64,000 bases of DNA from Branchiostoma floridae (lineage: Eukaryota; Chordata; Leptocardii; Amphioxiformes; Branchiostomatidae), in NCBI RefSeq assembly GCF_000003815.2, contig NC_049985.1:1162318-1226317 (forward strand). The letters are read 5' to 3'. Both the position numbers and the translations under genes were made by a program. Shown in pieces: positions 1-13,300 of the stretch (the stretch's first letter is position 1; every line of letters begins with the position of its first letter). The notes beneath the pieces are model-generated. The model worked only from the letters and a program-made list of their open reading frames with translations. It searched no databases and was not told the DNA's origin.

Positions 1-368
1 TCCTTGGCCTTTGACCGGTTGTCAACGTTGTGTTCAATAACATGATTGCCCACCTGTTAATCATTTGCGGCTTCCTATTGGTTCTCGTGGAAGAACTCGT
101 ACGCAACATGTTAATCATTTATGGCTCCTGTCTGTTTCATAGAGGTCAACAAGTACGCAGCGACAACAGGACGTGAGAGAACGGAAGGACCACTTCTCTC
201 CACTCTCAGCTGCGCCCTCTAGCGACGTCATTAATGTCGGAATGCACCGTCTACACAGGTAGGCCAGGGAATGCTGCTTCTTTATGATTGATTTTGACTA
301 TCGAACGTATACACACGGCTCTATTGGTTGTAGAATAATACAATAAGCATTTTGTTATTCCCCTTCAG

Positions 369-3300
369 TGCCCCTGAACCGAGTGACCCGACACAAGTTG
401 ACGATGACAAGTTAGTGTCACCCTTTGTTTGTTTAGTGTTTCACAAGTGTTTGAAATGAAAAGATTGTCAATAATTACGCATACTTCAATTGTATTTTAA
501 AACGTTTCATAAAAATTTTGTTGCAAGTTAATCAAATTGCATAAACTATGTTAATTTGTTGGCGACGCCTTAAGGGTTAGCCAATATTTTAGGGGAGGCG
601 CCTGACAAAAGACAAATTACTGGGAGGGAAACAAAAATGTTGCCTTTCTAGTGACATCTTTTCTTTACAGTTTATACGAAAAACATCTCCATGCTGCCTG
701 CAGGGCCCTGCAGACTGGAGACCTGGACACAGCAGAACAAAGCTTTGCAGCTGCGCTCAAGTCTGTTCATGTCAATGGTGAGTAAGTATGAACCTGAAGT
801 TCAAAGGATTTAAAAGAAACTATTTATAAATGGTTCGAGATCCTTACTTCTTGTTGACACACAGAACTATGTTTACTGCAAACCTGTACCTGTGGTCTCT
901 ATAATATGTATTATATAAATTGTATATCATCGATCGTCATAAAGGCTTTTTAAATACAACCAATAGATACACCAACACAAAGAGTTAAATGCAAAATTAC
1001 AATTGATAATTTTTTACTTACAGGTCAACACAGGAAGGAGGCAGAGCCCATGTACAAGTTGGGCGAGGTCTATCTGAGGAGAGGAATCCGGTCAAAGGAC
1101 GGAGGTGATTTCACCAAGGCTGCAGCACTCTGTAATGCAGCACTGGTAAGGTCAAGGAGAGAAGACATAGACAAAAGTGTTCAGGAAATAAGTCAAGCAT
1201 TTGTTAAGGAAGTCCTGAAGATCGAACAGAAGGTAGACAGTGATGATACAAAGAAACACAAATTGATGTTGAAGGCTGATAGGGACTACGTAGATAAAGA
1301 GATCAAAAGAATTGAACAAGAAATAGATCCATATAGCCTTGATGACAAGGATCCGAAGATAAAAGAAGTGGAGATAAAGAGAGTGGAAGCAATCAAAGCA
1401 TTGTTTCAGACACTTGTTAATCAACGTAAAACGTTCATAGCTGGCCTTGTAGATGAATGCATGGAGGTAATGGGCCCCCCTCCCTGTAAGTACGCCATGA
1501 TAGGTTTGGGTTCACAAGCCACGGGATTGGTAACTCCATACTCTGATCTGGAATTTGCTATATTGATAGAGGAGGAAATCGATAATAATGTCAGTTATTT
1601 TCGTAACCTTACTCATTATCTGCACCTCAAAGTGATCAATCTGGGAGAGACCATTCTCCCGGCCATGGGGATTAAGTCTCTGAATGATTTCCACTCAGAC
1701 GACAAACTGGACAACTGGTTTTATGACTCAGTAACACCGCGCGGTTTTGCGTTCGATGGAGCCATGCCGCATGCATGCAAGACTCCACTTGGCAGGGGTA
1801 GAAACAGCACAGGAACAAGCGAACTCATCCGCACACCAAGCAATATGACCAACATCCTAAACGATGACCTTGCGTGCCACCTAAAGAAAGGCTACCATCT
1901 TGCTAGTATACTGGGAAATGTGTCTTTTCTCACAGGAGAACAATCATTGGTAGATGAGTACAGGTCGTTATGGACTCGGCAACTGCAAGACGATAATGAC
2001 GGAGTTCAGCTGATAATTGCAAATAGTTTACTGAGTGAGAATGTATCTACGTTTCAAACCAAGGCTCTCACCGCAAGTCTGCAGAATGTTAAGAAGGAAA
2101 TTTATCGGTTTTCAAGCCTTGCAGTGTCCTTTTTGGCGCTACTTCAAAACATACAACCCACCACGATCTGGGATACTATTCAGACGCTCAGAAACGGTGG
2201 AGTTGTCAATAGCGAGAACGCACATCACTTGCTGGTGCTGGTCAGTATCTCAGCAGAACTGAGGCTGCGGACATACATGAACAACCGTGGTCAGGTGGAG
2301 AACATGTCAGCCTTATCGTCAATATCGTCCGATACGGACATTAAGGAGAAATTACAGAAAGTGTTTTACATCTCCAATACAAAACAGCTCATGAGATACT
2401 ATTACACAGAAAGACCTCTGAAGCATTTTATTTCACAGCTGACCAACACACAGTCGTTGAAAAAAACACCAATCCTCTTTGACAATTCTTCAGGTATGAA
2501 AACAATTATATACAAGAGTCTGTGCGATTTCAAAAATTTTAAGACATGCGCAGAACAATCGCTGCACAATGTTGTATCGAAATATGGTAAAAACACTGCA
2601 CACAGTGATGTTGCCGTCTCACTTTGCAACTTGGCTTCTGCTTTGGAGACCCTTGGTGATCACGAAAAGGCTCTCAGTTATTATAAACAGTCACTACTGA
2701 TGTACTTGAGAATCTATGGTGAGGACGCTGCACATCCTGACATTGCCCACTCACTTAACAACTTGGGTAACGCCTGGTGCAACTTTGGTGATTACAGAAA
2801 GGCGGTCAGCTATTATGAGCAATCGCTACAGATGAAGCGGAGTATCTATGGTGAGGACACTGCACATCCTGACATCGCCAGCTCGCTTAGCAACTTGGGT
2901 GTAGCCTGGAACGACCTTGGTGATAACAAAAAAGCGGTCAGCTATCATGGACAGTCACTACAGATGAAGCGGAGTGTTTATGGTGAGAACACTGCACATC
3001 CTGACATCGCTGACTCACTTAACAACTTGGGTGCCACCTGTCGCGACCTCGGGGATTACAGAAAGGCGGTCAGCTATTTTGAACAGGCACTACAGATGGA
3101 GCGGAGTATCTATGGTAAGGACACTGCACATCCTGACATCGCAAAATCACTTAATAACTTGGGTGCCGCCTGGAGCGATCTCGGGGATTACAGAAAGGCG
3201 ATCAGCTATTATGAACAGTCACTACAGATGGACCGAAGTATCTATGGTGAGGACACTGCACATCCTGGCATCGCCGGCTCACTTAACAACTTGGGTAACA

Positions 3301-4052
3301 CCTGGAGCGACCTTGGTGATCACAGAATGTCGGTAAGCTATCATGAACAGGCACTACAGATGGAGCGGAGTATCTATGGTAAGGACACTGCACATCCTGA
3401 CATCGCAAAATCACTTAATAACTTGGGTGCCGCCTGGAGCGATCTCGGGGATTACAGAAAGGCGGTCAGCTATTATGAACAGTCACTACAGATGGACCGA
3501 AGTATCTATGGTGAGGACACTGCACATCCTGATATCGCCAGCTCACTTAACAACTTGGGTACCGCCTGGGGGAAACTCGGGGATCACAGAAAAGGGGTCA
3601 GCTATTTTGAACAGGCACTACAGATGAATCGCAGTATCTATGGTAAGGACACCGCACATCCTGATATCGCCAGCTCACTTAACAACTTGGGTAACGCCTG
3701 CGGAAGTCTTGGTGATCACAGAATGTCGGTAAGCTATCATGAACAGTCACTACAAATGATGCGGAGTATCTATGGTGAGAACACTGAACATCCTGACATC
3801 GCCAGCTCACTTTACAACTCCGGTAACGCCTGCGGAAAGCTTGCTGATTACAGAAAGGCGGTTAGCTATTATGAACAGTCACTACAGATGAAGCGGATTA
3901 TCTATGGCGAGAACACTGCACATCCTGACATTGTACAGACGCTGAACAATTTGAGTGTTGCATGGAGAGAGCTTGGCAATCTCGTAAAGGGCTTTAACTA
4001 TTTTCTACTGAGCGAACAAATGAAACAGAATATCATAACTTCAGATAAGTAA
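369..4052 (+). CDS. Nucleotidyltransferase-TPR protein A (5' end outside window)
   Basis: I infer exons 369-410, 671-777 and 1024-4052, with a possible small exon at 210-258. All have AG acceptors and GT donors, and phases agree from 369 onward. The long last exon encodes, in order: a TPR-like module with LGEVYLRRG; a charged helical linker; a nucleotidyltransferase-fold core around residues 150-175 (counted from the Met at 1050) with [18 protein letters not shown], matching the family pattern G-S-x(n)-D-x-E; a distal [18 protein letters not shown] segment that could supply the third carboxylate; an alpha-helical region; then 11 TPR units. The core resembles the GlnD/DUF294 (PF03445-like) class rather than cGAS or OAS. 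Substrate and function are unknown. No signal peptide or membrane segment is visible. It is paralogous to the gene at 10363-17538. The promoter and first exons lie upstream of the window. Confidence 0.8.
2601..4040 (+). repeat. Coding tandem TPR array, 11 units of 132 bp
   Basis: Each unit is 44 residues, on the pattern [20 protein letters not shown] followed by [20 protein letters not shown]. This is the kinesin-light-chain/TPR_12 type with two extra residues before HPDI. Units are nearly identical at DNA level. A roughly 180-bp stretch starting near 3084 recurs 264 bp (two units) later near 3348 with almost no change, which indicates recent two-unit duplication or conversion. The first unit and the last two are the most diverged. 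Long open frames in other reading frames here are products of the repeat period. Confidence 0.92.
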
Positions 4053-4134
4053 CCAGCAGCACCTTCCCTTCTAAATGACCTCGCTTATTTTGCAAAGACG
4101 TCAGATGATAGGCCTGGACAATTTAGTGCCGTCA

Positions 4135-4170
<36 letters not shown>
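4135..4170. repeat. (CAT)n microsatellite
   Basis: About 12 uninterrupted CAT triplets lie 85 bp past the stop codon of gene A. They are absent from the matching 3' flank of copy 2. Confidence 0.95.
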
Positions 4171-4171
<1 letters not shown>

Positions 4172-4182
4172 GGTCGACGTGA

Positions 4183-4250
4183 TCGCACATGTTCGCACAT
4201 GTTTACACACGACGGGGTTATACCGCCCCTTTTTAATTACGGGATGACAT
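4183..4250 (+). repeat. Dispersed repeat (copy also at 28185-28240, opposite strand)
   Basis: The segment with CACATGTTCGCACATG and the following CACGACGGGGTTATACCGCC reappears inverted at 28185-28240 inside the glutamate receptor gene. This marks an interspersed family; I cannot classify it. Confidence 0.6.
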
Positions 4251-4479
4251 ACCCTTTCGTATGGCTAATTACAAGACGGGGATGCGCCTGGTCTCCCGTC
4301 CGGTTAAATGATGTAAATCACCACGTGGCTGATACGAGACAGAGGTTCGCCAGGCCTCCATCCGGTTGATTTGAAGTGAATAACCAACTCCAGACGGAAG
4401 GATTTGCACCATCTCACACCGCACCATCGCACGTGTGGGGGTTCTGTAACGTGCCTGGGGTGTGGCTCTCCCCAGACAC

Positions 4480-4680
4480 GGGACCTCCTTTTAACGTCCT
4501 ATCCGAGGGACGGCCCTAGCCGAAGCTAGGTACTCATTTTCACCCGAGTAAAGTGAGGAAAGCCGTGTAAAGTGTCTTTCCCAAGGGCACAAGATCGGTA
4601 ACACGGCAGCTGGATTAGAACCCGAAACCTCTCGGTCCCGAGACGAACACACTGCCGCTGCGCTACGCGGTCCCATGCCG
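4480..4680. repeat. SINE-like dispersed repeat
   Basis: The segment contains GTGAGGAAAG, then CTTTCCCAAGGGCACAAGAT, then CTGGATTAGAACCCG. The same order (GAAGTGAGGAAGGT, CCTTTCCCAAGGGCACAACA, GAGATCGAACTCAGG) occurs at about 27415-27492. The part near the right end resembles a degenerate tRNA-like promoter half (GGATTAGAACCC, box B-like in the reverse sense). The class is inferred; that it is repeated is seen directly. Confidence 0.55.
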
Positions 4681-6974
4681 TCACATAAGTGGGCACCGCG
4701 ATAGATTGTGAAATAAAAGTCATGAGTTTTATTTTACTGTATTTTGGCTGCTATACGGGATGACATGTGGCTGACATTGTTTGATCCGTTCTGCTGTCAG
4801 ATTTCGTGATAATCAATTTCTTTTGTGCTTGTTGAATACGTCTGTTATTCTTGACGACGAAAAAATCTACGAGGGGTGATCAATATGTTTGTGTCCTCAT
4901 CCAAACAAGGTGCACAGCTCAGACCTTTGGGCATATATGTAAAGAATAAAATTCTTTTATGAATGTCTACCAAAATTTAAATAATTGTGATCAAGCGACG
5001 TTAGGTGGCAGAGAAGAAAAATATATGGTCAATTGAGCTTCGACCTGAGGTGTGCGGGTCAATTCTGCTGAAACTGAGACATCCACTTCTTTCTATTTGA
5101 AATACGAAGTAAATCCTCATCAAACTTTTTGACAAGTTCTTCTTAGATTTCATTGCGTGAGGATCACGATCCACACAGCTCTGATCACAGTTTACCTTTA
5201 TTGTTCTCACCACTTACCTACTGATTTTCAAAAGGAACGTGGACTGGAAAAGTAGCAATGACCACAATGATTTTTATGGGACATTGATAAAAGACTTTTA
5301 TACTAACGATGCCCAGAAATTTGATTGTACACCTTATATCTTGGTCATGCCGAGAACGTATCAATGTAATTAGTCATTCTTTTCTTGCAATTAGCCCAAT
5401 GGGCATGAATTTGCAATAAACTTTATTATAATAAAATTACACCTCATAGTTAAGATGTCAGAACGTCAGCCGTAAAGATTCCCATTCTGCTTCCTGTATC
5501 AGACTCGTACGTTTAGGAAAGGTAGTAATCCAGGTTAACAATGTTCAATTAAAGGTCCAGTTTTGGGATTGAATTGTAGTTGAGAATCAGACCCTTGTTA
5601 CCACCGTAAAGAAGTGTTGTGTTTGTGTATGTGTGTTTTTTTAGTATATTGCGTATTTTTACCCGCTTTTACATATATTTATGGGTGGAATTTGATAATG
5701 GGCTGGTGGGTAAGTCTTGCAGAATATTAGGATTGATGATTTAGGTTGGAGCTTAGTCAAGTTTAATGTTTTAGGTGCTTTTAGGTGAAACAACACTCTG
5801 TAATAAGGTACGACTTCTATATACGGAAAACCCACAAATATAATGTGATTTTTATTCAGATGATAGGCAACTGGGTCGATGTCTTGTCTATGGGAATGCA
5901 AACATGTTTGAATGTCAGATAGTCCGCTTACACCGTCTGAGGAGTTCGCTAGACTATATATGATATACTAGGTGTGTTTCCTACATGATCCAGTCAATCA
6001 GCAATCGTACGGTTTATATATTTCTGCTGTGTGGATCAATGAGCTTGGGCTATCTAAACCATATAACAGAACATTATTATACATAAAAAGTCGCTAGTAT
6101 GTCGAGCTTAGTTCAGTGGAATAGTTCAGCGGTAAGTTAAGTTTTATCTTAACTTTGTAATACACATGAAATACATTCAAATTACTGTGACAGTTGTGTA
6201 TATGTAGAGATAATCAAGAAGCCATATTGTGTAATATTATATCATGTCTGTAATAATATCCAATTACTTTTATCACCGTGTTGTCCGGAGCCAGTGTTCT
6301 ATATGTGCAGGTACATGTATGTTGCGAAATACATGTGGAGGAAAGTTTTGTAGTAGCGTGTTGCAATGTGTATGTTCTGGTTTTTGGTCTTCCTATGTGA
6401 CACCAGTATTATAAAGAACAAACTGATCTGATCTTATGGATGACATTCTCTGGACACCCCAAAATTGATGCGAACGCAAGAAAAGAGAGATTATAAAGAT
6501 ATCTCTGAGATCCATGTGATAATAATCAACCACAAAATGGACTGAATGATAAACAAGCGACCGTAGGTAACATACTCTGTGACCTAATTATGGTTTCTAT
6601 GTCGGTTGTGTTGTTTTCTGTGGTGTGTGACATTGTGTTTATATCGCATACAGAACACATCACATCGACTTATACCAAAAACTTACTTGAAAGCTAACAT
6701 ACCTATCAGTTCCAAATTTAAAACACAGTCCTGTGCGCATCAACAGCAAAATCAGCGTCTTAATCGAACGACACCAAATGGAAACAACCACACAGCTTCA
6801 CAATGGATACCTGAGACGCACACCATTGTAAAAGGTGGAGCAGTGACAGCTGTGAACAGCTGACAACACGACATGCACATAACCCCATATCTGCTTGGAG
6901 ATAAGTAATTAACAAACCACATGGCCTATAGGTCAGCTGTTCCACAATACTAGGGAAATAGGGGTGATTTTTTT

Positions 6975-7893
6975 AAATTATTACATCGATAATAAAAACA
7001 GCTGCCGCGAAAAAAAAAAGTTCTTCATCGTCCAACTATGTGCAGAAGACATGCCAAACTACATACGAATGCGACAACGGGAACATACAGATACAGATGC
7101 GAACGCGCGTTACATTGACAAAACCAATAACTAGCGAGTCTCNNNNNNNNNNNNNNNNNNNNNNNNNNNNNNNNNNNNNNNNNNNNNNNNNNNNNNNNNN
7201 NNNNNNNNNNNNNNNNNNNNNNNNNNNNNNNNNNNNNNNNNNNNNNNNNNNNNNNNNNNNNNNNNNNNNNNNNNNNNNNNNNNNNNNNNNNNNNNNNNNN
7301 NNNNNNNNNNNNNNNNNNNNNNNNNNNNNNNNNNNNNNNNNNNNNNNNNNNNNNNNNNNNNNNNNNNNNNNNNNNNNNNNNNNNNNNNNNNNNNNNNNNN
7401 NNNNNNNNNNNNNNNNNNNNNNNNNNNNNNNNNNNNNNNNNNNNNNNNNNNNNNNNNNNNNNNNNNNNNNNNNNNNNNNNNNNNNNNNNNNNNNNNNNNN
7501 NNNNNNNNNNNNNNNNNNNNNNNNNNNNNNNNNNNNNNNNNNNNNNNNNNNNNNNNNNNNNNNNNNNNNNNNNNNNNNNNNNNNNNNNNNNNNNNNNNNN
7601 NNNNNNNNNNNTCGTCATACGCCGACAAAGACAACATCTGCTTGACGATATCCAATTACCACAAGGCTTAAGGCGCGATCATAACGAAGACCTGAACCAC
7701 TATACCGGACGGCGTAGGGGTGAAAACTGAAATTATTACATCCATAATAAAAACAGCTACCACGACAAAAAAGAACGTGCATCATTTCGCAACGGAGTAC
7801 AGACGACATGCCAAACCTCATACGATTGCGGCAAACGGAACATAGAGATATAGGTGCGAACGCTCAACACATAAACCGTTCACAAGACTCTGT
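6975..7893. repeat. Direct repeat flanking an assembly gap
   Basis: About 170 bp before the gap (6975-7142) is repeated in the same order after it (about 7730-7893). Shared phrases include AATTATTACATCGATAAT and AATTATTACATCCATAAT, AACAGCTGCCGCGA and AACAGCTACCACGA, and ACATGCCAAACTACATACGA and its partner. The offset is about 755 bp. This is either a true tandem repeat or two unmerged haplotypes. Confidence 0.75.
7143..7611. other. Assembly gap (469 N)
   Basis: Run of N. Open frames crossing it are meaningless. Confidence 1.
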
Positions 7894-8903
7894 CGCTGGA
7901 GGTTACCCTCCAGTCACAGAGTAACAATAGATTATAATTTTCATTAGGACGTACATGTAGGTCTTGTTTTAGAAGGCGATGTTGTAACAAAAGTGGGCCT
8001 ATCAAATGGCTACTCCCAGTCAAGGTTATATTGGACGTTAAAACATACCCACCCCATAGCATTTGGAAGGGAAATCTACTGTTACACAAACAGGTGAGAT
8101 TCGCTTGCTTTTGTTCAACATTGTCATGCGTCACAAAGTAGGATTGAAATCTGGATAGCCCTTCAGAACGTGACAGTTTGCAGAAAAGCACACTCAACCA
8201 CTTCTGTTGGTAGAAGGTAAAAGAAATAGGTATATCATTTATGACCTTAGACCCCCTTGTTCTGTTTTTCAAATGTCTTCAATATTGTTTTACAACTGTT
8301 AAGATGGTTTCATGTTCGAAAACAAACTAGAGTTCGAAATGAAATGGTTATTGTTTCTTGCATTCGTAGTTCATTAATTATGCAATAAAAGGTATTGATT
8401 AACGTGACATGTGTCCATTGATCAATTTCCCTCACTCTGCGGTGAACATGACTAGTATATGGAAAATATGATATTGTCGTGTCAATAAAGATTTCCTGGA
8501 AAATACATGGCTGTGAAAACACAGAATTCCCCGTATCCATTGACCCCATAATGTGAATGTGACGTCTGAACTCTGCACCCTAACCCCCCGAAGTCTGACC
8601 TTAGCCTCAGCGATCTGACGTTACTGGCAATGAAATGTCGAAATTTCGAATGGGATTTTCTAGATAGGAAATGTATTCCTCTGCAAGCAAAAGCAATGAT
8701 ATGGGGTGCAAAGGGCAAAAAGACTAGGTATGTTTGACTGACTGGGCTGCGATATTCCCAGTCTTGAACTGTCACGTCATTTGGGGTAATTCCACGGACA
8801 GGGGAATCCCTTGGCATTTTTGTAACTCCACCCAACCCTAGCCTGTGTTTACACAATCTCTCGCTGTACTTCTGATTCAGCTAAGACCTTCTCACGCTGC
8901 TGT

Positions 8904-8938
8904 ATACATACATACATACATACATACATACATACATA
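8904..8938. repeat. (TACA)n microsatellite
   Basis: About eight TACA units. They are followed at once by ACCTTTATTTTGACTGGGTGG, which looks like the end of a dispersed retroelement family. Confidence 0.9.
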
Positions 8939-9391
8939 ACCTTTATTTTGACTGGGTGGCCATGTCCGCCAAAGCCGCTCTTCCCAGAGGCTAGGTGGTC
9001 ACGGGAACATAAATAAATCAATACAAATGTAAATGAGATGAAATCAAGACACCTTCAAACGTCAAAACACCATCCTCCTAACGCCCGGTCCCCAACGGCA
9101 CTACCTTATGGGGCCCTGCTGTCCCAGGCCCTACCTACGGGTATTATGATTGTCGCCACAAACAAGCTGTCAACCAATCAGAGAACAGGCCTTCCTTGGG
9201 CTTCCTTGGGCTTGAAGCTGTCTCGCAAAGGCCGCTGGGAAGCTATCAGCCAATCATGTTACGTATTACCATGACTTTGTTTGCTCACCATGCCAACGCC
9301 CGATCCCCAACGGCTGACTGCCCATATAAGGGCAAGCTCATTAATATCTAATAAGTAGGGTGGGTAATACCGCCGGCAAAAGGGAAGGAAA

Positions 9392-9431
9392 GCAGAGTAC
9401 AGTCAGGAATAAATGACTGACGGTACTCTGC
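9392..9431. repeat. Short hairpin (inverted repeat)
   Basis: GCAGAGTACAGTCAG pairs with CTGACGGTACTCTGC, a 15-bp stem with one mismatch, around a 10-nt loop GAATAAATGA. It lies about 930 bp upstream of the start of gene B. Function is unknown. Confidence 0.85.
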
Positions 9432-10362
9432 TGTAGGAGAATGCAAAACACCAGACCCAACACAAACAGGTTTGCAAGACTATGCTATGTTGCTGCCTTT
9501 GAATGATAAACCCGGTGCGTTACCAGGACGCAAACAGTTCTTTTGAGCTCAGACATCGCTTGGACAAAGCAAGGTGGTGTCCATGGCGGTGGTGTTTTGT
9601 TAGGGTACGGGCAATCATTGTTCTGTTCAGCCTTTGTGGAGGAGCACATATGATAATTTTCAGAACTAGACTTGCAACAAGTCGTGTTAAAGACTTGCTT
9701 CGTGCTATGATAAGTTCAGAATCAGCGGTGTGCGCAAATGGCAAGTGGAGATAATTGTAAAGGCGCAATAAAATAATTTCGCAATTAAAAGTGATTTAGC
9801 ACAAGCCACAGACGGATCAATAAACTAAGTCAACATAGATTTAAATATGATCTATGCAAGGCAGAACCAAAGGGAACACTGGAATCATCATTATTACAAG
9901 ACGAAGAGCGTAATGCATGATAGGAGCAAGAGGTCATTTCCTGACCTCGCCAGTTAGCCAGGTTACCTGATATGTTCACAAGTATGAGTGACGTTAAGTA
10001 AATTGGTGTATTGTACTCGTGACTTTTGAACTAACAGGTGACTAATGTTGCCATGGGCACTGTGACTCCTTTATTTGTTTAGTCAGGCGCATGAAGCTAA
10101 CACGGAGACATGCGACCGTGTAGGCAACGAGTTGTATCAGGCTATAATTGACTATATACAAAAGGCACCTATCTCTCCCCTATCACTTATCAATGGAACC
10201 TTCCAAAAGGGGAATCCCCCTTCCCAGACTCCCCCGCCCAACAGGTGAGGTCACACCTGGGGACTTCCGCTTTCGTGATGACTCGCGCACGAAGCTAACA
10301 CGGAGACCTACCTATACCCGTGAAGATAAGTTTTACAGACGTTCTCTCAGTAGAAGTCCGCC

Positions 10363-13300
10363 ATGTTGAGGGTCTGTGAGAAATTCCGTGACGCGGACGC
10401 GAAGGGCAGGAGATACGGACTAGCCCGTGCGGAGACAGGCTACCTCCGTGCCCTGGTGGACGCCATGGCTGACATGGACAGGCTGGCGGAAGTGGAGCTG
10501 CTCAAAAGTCTGGGCGACGTGAACTTGGAGAAGGGAAGACTCGGGAAGGACGTAGGGAAGTTCAACATGGCCTTGGCGCTTTACATAGCTGGTGTGGTCC
10601 GGTGTGACAATCGGGATCAGGGAGAAGGTATAGAACACCGATACGCATATACGGAGAGGCTTTTACAAAGGGTGTCGTCAAACTCAAAGGGGTTACAGGG
10701 CCTGGAACAGTCAACCGAAGACAAGGAGACTGTTACTCCTGCAAAGGTGGCAGGAAAGTTTCAAGACCTGGACAAGAAATGGGCTGCCGGTGGTAACACA
10801 GACGCTGTGCTGGTCGGATACGCACAGTTGTTGGTAGAGGGAATAGTAAACGACAATAGCATGTTAGAAACAGAAGCCATTAAGAGTCTCGGTGACGTGT
10901 ACCTGAAAAGAGGAACAGAAACTCTTGACACTAGAGACTTGACGAGAGCGACAGTTCTGTACAACAAGGCACTGGCGCGGTGTCACAACGTTCAGGGAAC
11001 AGTTGTCATTGTCCACCGCTTACTGTACACTGCAAAAATCAGGCAAAACATCACAACTAAAAACAAGGTGAGTGAAATATGTACAGAAATTTGACAAAAA
11101 AAACACATGAGAAAATCGTGAAAGCATTTTAAAGGGTCAGTGAAGTTTACCGCTAGAACCATAGTAGCTTAGCTTCTACATTGTCATCATTTTTCTTACT
11201 TCTTCCGACAAACTGATGATCTGTTTTCTGTATCTCCGAGGACAGCATAGGTCCAGAAATTGTGAATGTGTTTCCACAATGTTTGGGCTGTGGGTAGAAG
11301 GCGACATTGTTCCGACGACAATAAAAACCCTATTGGGTCCATGGAGTCAATGATGCCCAAATCAACAACAAGAATTGACGCTCTTCAAGTCATGTCAGTT
11401 CCTTGACCTTTGACCGTTCGTCAAAATTCCATTGTGCGTTGAATAACATGATTGCCCACCTGTTAATCATTCGTGGCTTCCTATCGGGTCTCGTACGCAA
11501 CATATTAATCATTTATCGCTCCTGTCTGAATCATAGAAGCAGCGACAGCAAGACGTGGGAGGACGGAAGGGCCATTTCTCTCCATTTGCAGCTGCGCCCT
11601 CTAGCGACGCCATTAATGTCGGAATGCACCGTCTACACATGTAGGTACAGGGAATGTTGCTTGTTACCTCCATGAAATGTCATGGAGGTTATATTTTCAG
11701 TAGCGTTTGTCTGTCTGTGAACAAGATAACTCAAGAACGGCTAGGTGGATTGGTTTCATACTTGATGTGTTCGTGGGGTATGATGAAAGCTGGAAATGAT
11801 TAGATTTTGGGCCCTCTAGCGGCTTCCCTTGGTACTGCAGCGCAAATTCCGGTTTTGCTATCTCGTGCTCTGAACAAGCTATGGTCACGAATTTTGAGTA
11901 TTAGATAGCTCTTGTGCACAGAAAAAAGTGACAAGTTTGGGCCCCCTAGCAACTAGTTTTGGGATAGCAGGGGCATTTTTGTAAAAAAATTCTGAAGTGG
12001 ATAACTCAAGAACGGAACAACGAATTTTCATAATGTTGGTATGTAGGTACCTTAGACAATGTTGTACAAAATAAAATACTCATTATGCAGATTATGAGTA
12101 CATTTGTATAATTAATGAAAATAATCTATCATAGCCGTTTTTTCAATGTATCTCGTGTCCCGGGCATGATATGGTCTTGGCATTTTAATGGTAGATAGCT
12201 TTTAGCGTCATGACAAAGTAGAGCAAGTTTCAGCCCTCTAACATTTATTTTTGGAACTGCAGGTGCATTTTTTCAATACGTTCTGAAGAGGACAACTACA
12301 GAAAGGAATGACAGATTGACATCATTTTAGGCATGCGGGTAGCTTAGGCAAAGATGTTCATAATGATATACATGTTATGCAAATGATGACTTAGTTTGCA
12401 TAATAAATGAGGAAATTGCATAATTCCATTCTTTTCAATAAATGTAACACATGTAAATTGTGATAGATGGAACATAAAAAAATACCAAATATGCTAATGA
12501 GGAACTGATTCGCATACTATATGCAAAATTGCTTAATGATTAATGATGGGAATTTTATACTTGTGACATGTGTATGTTAGTCAATGATGAACATCACCAT
12601 GCATAAATTCTGAAAATATGCTAGTCATTTTCATAAAATTTACAAAAGCTCTGAATATTTCATGCAGGTATGAGGTCGCCGAACTCTAGTTAAGACTGAT
12701 TTTGACTATCGTATAAGGTATTCAAAGCTCTATCTATTGTATAATAATAACATAGCCAGTTTGTTATTCCTCTCCAGTGCCCCTGAACCGCAGAAACCCG
12801 AAACCCCGATCACGAGAGGAGTTGACGATGACAAGTCAGTGTCTCCCATTTCTTTGAAATAAAAATGGATCTTAAAGGGGCATTCCACTCCAGAAGGGAG
12901 TCTTGTTTTCCAATAAACAATGTGTCAATGAATACATAATCAGCCAAATTTTGTGGAATTCACCTTGGGATGAATTACGTGATGTGCGTTTTATAAAACA
13001 ATGACACTCACTAAACCTATGCAGACCCTACCCATGCATTCCCTATACGCATAGACACTTTGTTATCGTACACATTTTCGGAATATATGAAGTACGTTGA
13101 GCACACCGAGAAGGCAAATTGCTCATAAGATAGCAAAGAATACAACAACAAGACAAGATTTCTTAGCGAACCTGAAATTAGTTTGGTAACCTTACCTAAA
13201 AGTTCTGCATTGTATTCAGCCATAGGATTAATTCAATTAGAGGGTACTTGGGGAGTTTAGTAGAAGACTGAATGCTTTTGAGGCATGTGGAGCAACTGGG

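Larger units (their letters stand above)
1..6560. repeat. Segmental duplication, copy 1
   Basis: This block and the one at 11399-19455 align over their whole length. They share 5' intron sequence (position 1 matches about 11399), all visible exons, and about 2.5 kb of 3' flank. For example, 5279-5345 matches about 18234-18300 and 6435-6560 matches about 19336-19450. Coding parts are far more alike than flanks, where small indels are frequent. The arrangement is a direct tandem duplication. The offset is about 11.4 kb at the left and 12.9 kb at the right, because copy 2 has gained insertions and two more repeat units. The left boundary lies outside the window. Confidence 0.85.
4053..10362. other. 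Intergenic region between the two NTase-TPR genes
   Basis: I find no convincing coding exon. The stretch holds duplicated 3' flank (to about 6560), a CAT microsatellite, two lancelet-type dispersed repeats, a 469-bp gap flanked by a direct repeat, a TACA microsatellite, a hairpin near 9.4 kb, and AT-rich unique sequence. The last 300 bp hold the presumed promoter of the second gene. There the phrase AAGCTAACACGGAGAC occurs twice (10095 and 10289) and an AT-rich TATAATTGACTATATACA lies at 10141-10158. No promoter element is certain. Confidence 0.6.

Noticed and set aside
2974-3627. Long plus-strand frames (e.g. repeats of [10 protein letters not shown]) inside the TPR array
   Set aside because: Out-of-frame reading of 132-bp coding repeats; periodicity keeps them open. 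The same occurs at 15938-16321.
7025-7655. Frames spanning N runs
   Set aside because: Open only because N cannot give stops.
9503-9768. Overlapping 82-83 residue frames on both strands
   Set aside because: No family similarity, no repeats, no regulatory context; chance frames.
11663-12689. Helitron assignment
   Set aside because: The 3' CTAG fits, but there is no clear 5' TC start and no hairpin just before CTAG; left unclassified.
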